From assembly GCA_023666905.1 (NCBI GenBank), contig JAMPBC010000001.1:517457-581456 (forward strand): a stretch of 64,000 nucleotides of DNA, read 5' to 3'. Below the pieces are notes generated by a model, which made no database searches, had not been told where the DNA came from, and saw only the letters and a list, made by a program, of their open reading frames with translations. The position numbers were made by a program, and so were the translations under genes. Positions within the stretch are counted from its first letter, which is position 1. Every line of letters starts with the position of its first letter. This stretch comes from Bacteroides sp. (GTDB lineage: Bacteria > Bacteroidota > Bacteroidia > Bacteroidales > Muribaculaceae). Shown one piece after another: positions 57,177 to 64,000 of the stretch.

Positions 57177-57265
57177 CTCTGCAGAAGCACCGGCTCGCGT
57201 AAGAGAGATGAGAATGAGTTCAATATATAAACCAATCACACCAATAAAAGTTTAAGAGGTTGTTC

Positions 57266-59305
57266 ATGAAAATCAAAGTTATTTTAGCATCGGCCATCCT
57301 TGCCGCTTCAGCCACATTGCCACTGATGGCAATAACCGTTGGTCCGTCCGACATAATTCCCAAACCCACCTCGGTTATCGAGACAAAATCTGTGTTCCAC
57401 ATCCCTGCTGATGGTTTCACCTACAGCATAAAGGGGGATTCCGAGGGGGGCCTTGCAAATTATCTTGCTTTGCAACCCGAGTTGTTCAAGACCGCGACCA
57501 ATGCATCGAAGGCTAATCTGCAAATTGAAATTACAAATGGTACCGGCGAGAACTATGAAATGGAAATAACTCCGCGAAAAATAAAGGTGAAAACACCCAC
57601 GGCTACCGGAGCGTTCTATGCTGTTCAGTCGCTGATTCAGATGTGCTCCATAAATAATGCCACAGACCTGGCCTGTTGCAAAATTGTTGACACGCCCCGA
57701 TTTGCCTACCGTGGGTTGCACTTTGACGTTTCGCGCCATTTCCGCACTCCTGATTTTCTGAAAAAGCAAATCGACGCCATGGCACTGATGAAGCTCAACA
57801 ACCTCCACCTGCACTTCACCGACGCCGCCGGCTGGCGCATGGAAATTGAAAAGTATCCACGCCTTACGGAATTTGCCGCATGGCGTCCGCAGGCCAAATG
57901 GCAGGACTGGGTTGACAACGGCGCCCGCTATTGCGAACAGTCTGACAGCCGTGCCAGCGGTGGATTCTACACCAAAAATGAGCTGCGCGATTTGATAAAA
58001 TATGCCGCAGACCGTCACATAACCGTCATCCCCGAAATTGAAATTCCCGGTCACAGCAAGGAAGTGACCTCAGCCTATCCGGAATTTTCATGTAGCGGCA
58101 AACCATACACCGATGAGGATTTATGCATTGGCAAAGAAGCCACATTCAAATTCATTGAGGATGTGCTTGATGAAGTAATTGAAGTTTTCCCATCGGCCTA
58201 CATACACATTGGAGGCGACGAAGCCTCCAAATCAGGATGGCGCAACTGTGCCGATTGTCAAGCCCGCATGAAAGCTGAAGGACTTAAGGACGTGGACGAG
58301 CTTCAGAGCTATGCCATTGAACGAGTTGAGAAATATCTTAACTCCAAAGGACGCGACATAATTGGCTGGGATGAGATTCTTGAAGGTGGCCTTGCGCCAA
58401 ACGCCACAGTCATGTCGTGGCGCGGCACCGAAGGTGGCATAAAAGCCTTGAAAAGCGGACACAATGTCATTATGACCCCCGGGGAATTTTGCTACATTGA
58501 CTACACGCAGGATGCCGCATTCAAAGAACCGGTGTCGATAGGTGGCTATATTCCCCTGTCGAAAGTTTATTCCTACGAGCCTGTTCAACCGGAACTTTCC
58601 GCCGATGAAGCCCGGCATCTGCTCGGAGTCCAAGCCAACCTTTGGTCAGAATACGTGCCTACCGATGAGCATGCCGAATACATGTATTATCCCCGTGCTT
58701 ACGCCATTGCCGAGATCGGGTGGTCGGCCCCCGGGAAAGATTATCCCGACTTCCACCGCAGAGCATTGATGCTCAACGAGCACCTTGACTCGGCAGGTTA
58801 TACCACTTTTAACCTGAAAAATGAATTTGGCGAACGCCGCGAGAGCCTGACTCCTGTAAATCACATTGCCAAAGGAGCCAAAGTAACCTACGCAACACCT
58901 TATCATTCGAAATATCCGGCAGCCGGAGCCGAAACACTTGTTGATGGCTTACGTGGCGGCTGGACCTATGGCGACAAACGCTGGCAAGGATTTTTGGGCG
59001 ATTTTGAAGCCACCGTTGACCTTGGTGAGGAGCGCGACCTCCACTGGATAAACGCCACCTTTATGCATGCACCCGGCGCATGGGTACATCTACCGGATTC
59101 CGTTACAATAGAAACATCGGCCGACGGTAAGCAATTCACACCCGTGGAAACCATTTGGAGCGATGTCGACCCTATGTACCCCAAAATAATGATGCGCAAT
59201 TTCGGCACTTCAACCACCGGCAAAGCCCGTTATGTAAAGGTGAAAGCAAAAGGTAACAGCCGTCCCGGAGCATGGCTTTTCATTGACGAAATTGAAGTGA
59301 ACTGA
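57266..59305 (+). CDS. Secreted GH20 beta-N-acetylhexosaminidase with C-terminal discoidin-like domain
   Basis: Cleaves terminal GlcNAc or GalNAc from glycans, including mucins. Signal peptide to about A23, GH20b domain (25-135), catalytic barrel with YRGLHFDVSRHF, LHLHFTDAAGWRMEI and the acid/base pair Asp-Glu near 317-318 in HIGGDEASKSGW, then an F5/8-type carbohydrate-binding domain (about 530-679). The ATG at 57266 is used; a TTG six bases earlier would add two residues. Confidence 0.94.
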   Translation: MKIKVILASAILAASATLPLMAITVGPSDIIPKPTSVIETKSVFHIPADGFTYSIKGDSEGGLANYLALQPELFKTATNASKANLQIEITNGTGENYEMEITPRKIKVKTPTATGAFYAVQSLIQMCSINNATDLACCKIVDTPRFAYRGLHFDVSRHFRTPDFLKKQIDAMALMKLNNLHLHFTDAAGWRMEIEKYPRLTEFAAWRPQAKWQDWVDNGARYCEQSDSRASGGFYTKNELRDLIKYAADRHITVIPEIEIPGHSKEVTSAYPEFSCSGKPYTDEDLCIGKEATFKFIEDVLDEVIEVFPSAYIHIGGDEASKSGWRNCADCQARMKAEGLKDVDELQSYAIERVEKYLNSKGRDIIGWDEILEGGLAPNATVMSWRGTEGGIKALKSGHNVIMTPGEFCYIDYTQDAAFKEPVSIGGYIPLSKVYSYEPVQPELSADEARHLLGVQANLWSEYVPTDEHAEYMYYPRAYAIAEIGWSAPGKDYPDFHRRALMLNEHLDSAGYTTFNLKNEFGERRESLTPVNHIAKGAKVTYATPYHSKYPAAGAETLVDGLRGGWTYGDKRWQGFLGDFEATVDLGEERDLHWINATFMHAPGAWVHLPDSVTIETSADGKQFTPVETIWSDVDPMYPKIMMRNFGTSTTGKARYVKVKAKGNSRPGAWLFIDEIEVN

Positions 59306-59351
59306 TCCATAAAATTTCGGCTTTAATATGCCAAATGAAATTTTTATGTAT

Positions 59352-59359
59352 TATATTTG
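59352..59359 (+). promoter_or_regulatory. serC promoter -7 element
   Basis: TATATTTG, 30 bases before the serC ATG. No clear -33 element. Confidence 0.5.
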
Positions 59360-59389
59360 TGAAATAATAGTCAACCCCTATCAACAGTT

Positions 59390-60460
59390 ATGAAAAAACA
59401 TAATTTTTATGCCGGCCCTTCAATATTGAGCCAGTACACAATCAAAAACACTGCCGATGCAATCCTTAACTTCGCCAACACCGGACTGTCGGTGCTTGAA
59501 GTGTCGCACCGCAGCAAAGAGTTTCAAGCAGTTATTGATGAAGCCATGGCTCTTGTCAAAGAACTTCTGGAAGTTCCCGAAGGTTACTCAGTGCTTTTCC
59601 TTGGAGGCGGCGCAAGCATGCAGTTCTGCATGTTGCCTTACAATTTGCTTGCTAAAAAGGCTGCATATCTTGAAACAGGCACATGGGCCTCAAACGCCAT
59701 AAAGGAAGCCCGCTTGTTTGGCGAGGTTGACGTAGTAGCCTCCTCGCGCGACGCCAATTTCACCTACATTCCCAAGGGCTACACCATTCCCAAGGATGCC
59801 GACTACTTCCATTTCACAACAAACAACACCATCTACGGAACCGAAATGCGCTACGACCCGGAATCGCCCGTACGGCTGGTTGCCGACATGTCAAGCGACA
59901 TATTCTCACGTCCTGTGGATGTTTCAAAATATGATGTGATTTACGCAGGCGCACAAAAAAATCTGGCACCTGCCGGCGTTACAATTGTGATTGTGCGCGA
60001 CGATGCTCTTGGCCATGTTGACCGTGCCATCCCCACCATGCTCGACTATCGCACCCACGTGAAGAAGGGCTCGATGTTCAACACCCCTCCCGTGCTTCCC
60101 ATTTTCTCTGCTCTTCAAACTCTGCGTTATTACAAAGAATTGGGCGGTATTCGCGCAATTGAAAAAATGGACTTGGATAAAGCTGCCTGTCTTTACGACG
60201 CCATTGACTCAAGCAAAATGTTTGAAGGCACCGTAACCGATCCCGCCGACCGCTCGATTATGAACGTTTGCTTTGTGATGACTCCCGAATATAAGGAGCT
60301 TGAAAAAGACTTCATTGACTTTGCAACGGAACGTGGAATTGTAGGCATTAAAGGACATCGCTCGGTTGGTGGTTTCCGCGCATCGCTTTACAATGCGCTG
60401 CCCATGGAAAGCGTAAAGGTGCTTGTTGAAGCAATGTCTGACTTTGAAAAGAAACATTAA
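59390..60460 (+). CDS. serC: Phosphoserine aminotransferase
   Basis: Second step of serine synthesis and also vitamin B6 synthesis. [24 protein letters not shown] and the PLP lysine in [12 protein letters not shown] are diagnostic; 356 residues is normal. serA starts two bases after its stop. Confidence 0.96.
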   Translation: MKKHNFYAGPSILSQYTIKNTADAILNFANTGLSVLEVSHRSKEFQAVIDEAMALVKELLEVPEGYSVLFLGGGASMQFCMLPYNLLAKKAAYLETGTWASNAIKEARLFGEVDVVASSRDANFTYIPKGYTIPKDADYFHFTTNNTIYGTEMRYDPESPVRLVADMSSDIFSRPVDVSKYDVIYAGAQKNLAPAGVTIVIVRDDALGHVDRAIPTMLDYRTHVKKGSMFNTPPVLPIFSALQTLRYYKELGGIRAIEKMDLDKAACLYDAIDSSKMFEGTVTDPADRSIMNVCFVMTPEYKELEKDFIDFATERGIVGIKGHRSVGGFRASLYNALPMESVKVLVEAMSDFEKKH

Positions 60461-60462
60461 TT

Positions 60463-61386
60463 ATGAAAATACTTGTTGCAACAGAAAAGCCCTTTGCTTC
60501 AGTTGCCATCGACGGAATACGCGAAGTGGTGGAAGGCGCCGGCTACGAACTTGCGCTTCTTGAAAAATACACTGACCGCAACCAACTGCTGGAGGCAGTA
60601 AGCGATGCCGATGCTTTGATTATTCGCTCGGACAAAATTGACGCCGAGGTGTTGGATGCCGCGAAACAATTGAAAATTGTGGTACGCGCCGGTGCCGGGT
60701 ACGACAATGTTGACCTTGCCGCAGCAACGGCTCACAACGTTTGTGTGGAAAACACTCCCGGACAGAACTCCAACGCTGTGGCCGAATTGGTGTTCGGCAT
60801 GGCGGTGATGGCCGTGCGCAACATGTACGACGGCACATCGGGCACCGAGCTGCGCGGAAAGCGCCTTGGCATACATGCCTTTGGCCAGGTGGGACGCAAC
60901 GTGGCCCGAATTGCCCGCGGATTTGAAATGCAGGTTTGCGCCCTTGACCCCTATTGCCCCGATTCGGTGATGGAAGATACCGGAGTTGCCCCGGTGCATG
61001 ACATAAAGAGCCTTTACAGCGATAACAAATTCGTGTCACTTCACATCCCTGCAACGGCTGAAACCAAAGGTTCAGTTGGTTACGACCTTATCACACTCAT
61101 GCCCAAGGGTGGAGTTCTCATAAACACAGCCCGCAAAGAGGTGATGGATGAAGAGGGACTTGCAAAAGCGCTTCGCGAACGTCCCGACTTGAAATATGTT
61201 GCCGACGTCAAACCTGACAACGCTTCGGAACTCAGCGCCGAATTTCCGGGACGTGTGTTCTTCACACCCAAAAAGATGGGCGCTCAAACAGCTGAAGCAA
61301 ATATCAACGCCGGCATAGCAGCTGCACGCCAGATTGTGGAATTTTTCACTACCGGCGCAGCTCCTTATCGTGTCAACAAACAGTAA
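60463..61386 (+). CDS. serA: D-3-phosphoglycerate dehydrogenase (short form)
   Basis: First step of serine synthesis. The NAD domain shows RLGIHAFGQVGRNVARIARG, the catalytic Arg/Glu region is VLINTARKEVMDEEGL, and the substrate loop VRAGAGYDNVDL is present. At 307 residues it lacks the ACT regulatory domain, so serine feedback on the protein is not expected. Runs as an operon with serC. Confidence 0.93.
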   Translation: MKILVATEKPFASVAIDGIREVVEGAGYELALLEKYTDRNQLLEAVSDADALIIRSDKIDAEVLDAAKQLKIVVRAGAGYDNVDLAAATAHNVCVENTPGQNSNAVAELVFGMAVMAVRNMYDGTSGTELRGKRLGIHAFGQVGRNVARIARGFEMQVCALDPYCPDSVMEDTGVAPVHDIKSLYSDNKFVSLHIPATAETKGSVGYDLITLMPKGGVLINTARKEVMDEEGLAKALRERPDLKYVADVKPDNASELSAEFPGRVFFTPKKMGAQTAEANINAGIAAARQIVEFFTTGAAPYRVNKQ

Positions 61387-61417
61387 GGACTCCTTTCGCC
61401 AACACAACCCATAACCG

Positions 61418-61452
61418 GAGTGTCGTCCCGGAACAAGGCCGGGACGACACTC
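61418..61452 (+). terminator. serCA terminator-like hairpin
   Basis: A perfect 14-pair stem with a 7-base loop, about 30 bases after serA. It is followed by TCTCATAATCC rather than a T-run, so termination is probable, not certain. Confidence 0.6.
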
Positions 61453-61483
61453 TCTCATAATCCACCTCACCAATCAGTTTACC

Positions 61484-63745
61484 ATGAAATTATCTCTTGC
61501 AACTTTAATGCTCGCTGCCGCAGGCTCCGGCATGTTTACTGCCATTGCACAAAGCCCCGCGGCTCTATACTTGGACGCGTCTGCCCCCGTTGAACAACGC
61601 GTTGACGATTTGCTTTCGCGCATGAGCCTTGACGATAAGATTGCCATGATACATGCACAATCAAAATTCAGTTCACCGGGCGTTAAAAGTCTTGGTGTTC
61701 CCGAATTGTGGACTTCCGACGGCCCTCACGGAATCCGTCCGGAAGTGTACTGGGATAAATGGAGCCAGGCAGGTTGGACAAGCGACTCGTGCGTTGCATT
61801 TCCGGCTCTCACTTGCCTTGCAGCCACATGGAATCCCGAAATGGCGCTGCTCTACGGCCGCTCCATTGGTGAGGAAGCCCGTTATCGCAGAAAAAATGTA
61901 CTTTTGGGCCCGGGCGTCAACATAGCCCGAACGCCCTTGAACGGTCGCAACTTCGAGTATATGGGTGAGGACCCATATCTGGCATCAACAATGGTGGTTC
62001 CATATATAAAAGGAGTGCAAGAGAACGGTGTGGCTACGTGCGTTAAACATTATGCACTTAACAATCAAGAGCTCAACCGACACACCACCAACGTTACGCT
62101 GGACGACCGCGCACTCTATGAAATTTATTTGCCTGCCTTCAAAGCAGCTGTTAAAGATGGCGGTTCATGGTCAATAATGGGTTCATACAACTTGTATAAC
62201 GGAGAACACGGCTGCCACAACAAGCGATTGCTCTGCACAATTTTGCGTGATGAATGGGGCTATGACGGCGCGGTGATAAGCGATTGGGGAGGCACCCACA
62301 GTACTCCGGAAGCCATTGCCAACGGACTTGATCTTGAGTTCGGCACATGGACTAACGGTGTGACCAAAGGTAAAAGCAACGCCTACGATTCCTATTTCAT
62401 GGCTAATCCCTACAAAGAATTGATAAAATCAGGAGAATCCGACACCGCACAGCTGAATGAAAAAGTGAGAAGAATTCTCAGACTCATGATGCGCACAAGC
62501 ATGAATGGACGCACCAACCTCGGATCTCTTTGCAGCGACGAGCACTACAATGCCGCACGAAAGATTGCACAAGAGGGCATTGTGCTTTTGAAAAACACCG
62601 GCAACATTCTTCCACTTGACACCGCCAAAACACAGCGTATTCTTATTGTGGGCGAAAATGCCATTAAAATGATGACCGTGGGAGGCGGAAGCTCCTCCCT
62701 GAAAGCCCAACGGGAGATTTTACCAATTGAAGGCATAAAAGCTCAAGCAGGACCAAACGTCACGGTGGATTATGCACGTGGCTACGTTGGTGATCCCACG
62801 GGTGAGTATAATGGCGTGGTGGCCAAGCAAGACCTGAAGGAGGAGCGTAGCGCTGCAGAGCTGTTTGCCGAGGCGGTGCAGAAAGCCAGGGAAGCCGACT
62901 GCGTGGTATTCATTGGAGGGTTGAACAAAAGCAAACATCAGGACTGCGAGGATTCCGACCGCGAAACACTTGAATTGCCCTATGGACAGGACTCTTTGAT
63001 TCAAGCCCTTTCGCAAGCCAACAAGAACTTGGTGGTGGTGAATATCTCCGGCAATCCGGTAGCAATGCCTTGGGTAAAAAAGGTTCCGGGCATTGTTCAA
63101 ATGTGGTATTTGGGTTCGGAGGCCGGCAATGCATTGGCCGATGTGCTGTTTGGTCACGTTAACCCATCCGGGAAGCTTCCTGTTACCTTCCCCGTGAAGC
63201 TAAGCGATGTGGGGGTGCACGCTCTGGGCGCCTATCCCGGTGTAAAGCGAGCCGATGCCGATATATATGACCTTGATTATAAAGAAGGGCTGCTCGTTGG
63301 CTACCGTTGGTTTGACACACAAAAAGTCGCCCCACTCTTTCCTTTTGGCCACGGACTGAGCTACACCACATTTGCTTACGGCAAAGCCCAATGTGACAAG
63401 AAGAAATTGACAGCCGAGGAAAACATACATATTTCCGTACCTATCACAAACACGGGTAACCGCGAAGGGGCGGAAGTGGTGCAACTATACATCTCCGACC
63501 CGAAATGCACTGTGATGCGCCCTGAAAAAGAGCTTAAGGGTTTCAAGAAAATCTTTCTGCACCCGGGTGAAACCGAAACCGTCACCTTTACAATCACACC
63601 TGAGGAACTAAGCTATTTCGACGATAAAAAACATCAACGCGTTGCCGAAGCCGGCACTTTCAAAGCTTTGATTGGAACATCGTCAGGAAAAATACTCGCG
63701 ACCACTGATTTCACACTCTCAGAAACCACTCAAATAAAGGAATGA
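61484..63745 (+). CDS. Secreted GH3 beta-glucosidase / beta-xylosidase
   Basis: Signal peptide to about Q23, catalytic barrel with TSDGPHGIRPE, NFEYMGEDPYLA, CVKHYALNNQELNRH and the nucleophile Asp267 in VISDWGGTHS, then the alpha/beta sandwich domain and a fibronectin-III-like C-terminus (VPITNTGNREGAEVVQLYIS). Substrate could be beta-glucosides or xylosides. Its stop overlaps the next gene by ATGA. Confidence 0.94.
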   Translation: MKLSLATLMLAAAGSGMFTAIAQSPAALYLDASAPVEQRVDDLLSRMSLDDKIAMIHAQSKFSSPGVKSLGVPELWTSDGPHGIRPEVYWDKWSQAGWTSDSCVAFPALTCLAATWNPEMALLYGRSIGEEARYRRKNVLLGPGVNIARTPLNGRNFEYMGEDPYLASTMVVPYIKGVQENGVATCVKHYALNNQELNRHTTNVTLDDRALYEIYLPAFKAAVKDGGSWSIMGSYNLYNGEHGCHNKRLLCTILRDEWGYDGAVISDWGGTHSTPEAIANGLDLEFGTWTNGVTKGKSNAYDSYFMANPYKELIKSGESDTAQLNEKVRRILRLMMRTSMNGRTNLGSLCSDEHYNAARKIAQEGIVLLKNTGNILPLDTAKTQRILIVGENAIKMMTVGGGSSSLKAQREILPIEGIKAQAGPNVTVDYARGYVGDPTGEYNGVVAKQDLKEERSAAELFAEAVQKAREADCVVFIGGLNKSKHQDCEDSDRETLELPYGQDSLIQALSQANKNLVVVNISGNPVAMPWVKKVPGIVQMWYLGSEAGNALADVLFGHVNPSGKLPVTFPVKLSDVGVHALGAYPGVKRADADIYDLDYKEGLLVGYRWFDTQKVAPLFPFGHGLSYTTFAYGKAQCDKKKLTAEENIHISVPITNTGNREGAEVVQLYISDPKCTVMRPEKELKGFKKIFLHPGETETVTFTITPEELSYFDDKKHQRVAEAGTFKALIGTSSGKILATTDFTLSETTQIKE

Positions 63746-64000
63746 AAAATAAACTCACAGCGCTGATTCTGCTTGCATTGGCAGCGGCCATGGCAACAGC
63801 AAGCAATCCAGAGTCAACATCGACACGTGCGAGCGTGGAAGCTCTTATGCGCAACCACTTGCCTGAACATCAGTTCGACACGGCAACGGTGAAGGATGAA
63901 GCTTCTTTTAAAATATGGCAAGAAGGGCTTGCATCAGCCATGGCCCGGATTATGAAACATCCTCAGGCCCAGGTGGCTGAGCCGAGAAAAGTTTTGAGCC
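63742..64000 (+). CDS. Exported protein, N-terminal part only
   Basis: The frame starts at ATG 63742 overlapping the GH3 stop and runs off the window. Signal peptide MKNKLTALILLALAAAMATA, then about 65 mostly helical residues. It could be another glycan-degrading enzyme or esterase given the GH3 coupling, but nothing diagnostic is present yet. Confidence 0.7.
   Translation, partial: MKNKLTALILLALAAAMATASNPESTSTRASVEALMRNHLPEHQFDTATVKDEASFKIWQEGLASAMARIMKHPQAQVAEPRKVLS

Noticed and set aside
57165..57195. Hairpin at the end of the M16-like gene as a terminator
   Set aside because: It partly overlaps the coding sequence and no T-run follows on the plus strand.

Overview
The window comes from a member of the Bacteroidota, order Bacteroidales, most likely a gut Muribaculaceae-like lineage. 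This rests on the gene families (long LptF/G-type permease, SecA with a C-terminal zinc finger, CotH, PCMD and calycin-like proteins, DUF3791/DUF3990, GH20 and GH3 enzymes), on C-terminal tails like those sorted by the type IX secretion system, and on the promoters. Upstream regions repeatedly show the Bacteroidota pattern, TTTG or TTG, about 20 bases, then TAnnTTTG, and Shine-Dalgarno sequences are not conspicuous. No rRNA, tRNA, CRISPR array or insertion sequence was seen.

Layout. 59-3428 (-): two lipoproteins and a PagL-like outer-membrane lipid A deacylase, with start/stop overlaps. 3681-4740 (+): a truncated MBOAT acyltransferase gene and a remnant reading frame. 4767-9817 (-): typA, an LptF/G permease, ribBA. 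9948-12229 (+): tsaD and cinA. 12234-15928 (-): a candidate small RNA, then rplT, rpmI, infC and thrS, with a strong leader hairpin on thrS. 16040-20184: a PCMD protein and an AspT-type antiporter (-), rubredoxin (+), a ROK kinase (-). 20386-38539 (+): clostripain, MscS, secA, a coiled-coil protein, MgtC, a Kef-type antiporter and a dipeptide epimerase, then a five-gene pseudokinase / PP2C cluster and guaA. 38664-40188 (+): thioredoxin, a C39-like/VKOR fusion and a small overlapping peptide gene.

40214-41452 (-) is a secreted calycin-like protein. An A+T-rich stretch follows, with an orphan promoter-terminator pair (candidate small RNA), a G-run tract and a compact DUF3791-DUF3990-DUF3791 module that looks like a toxin-antitoxin system. 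43231-44811 (-): a VWA protein and an NrtR-like Nudix regulator whose promoter is covered by three copies of a 19-bp inverted repeat. Divergent from it are a SemiSWEET, a FecCD-type permease and its ATPase, then an L,D-transpeptidase and an LPG-synthase-type membrane protein (to 49303). 49362-55032 (-): gltX, a CotH operon, a DUF4422 glycosyltransferase and glf. 55123-64000 (+): kdsB (apparently leaderless), an M16-like protein without its zinc motif, GH20, serC-serA, GH3 and the start of another exported protein.

The items most likely to be new are the toxin-antitoxin module (42218-43118), the pseudokinase/PP2C/SUMF1-like/MORN envelope cluster (31333-36997), the two orphan small-RNA units (12234-12336 and 41815-41976), the triple Nudix operator (44823-44894), and the thioredoxin/VKOR/small-peptide group (38664-40188). 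All functional statements come from reading motifs by eye; no database search was run.
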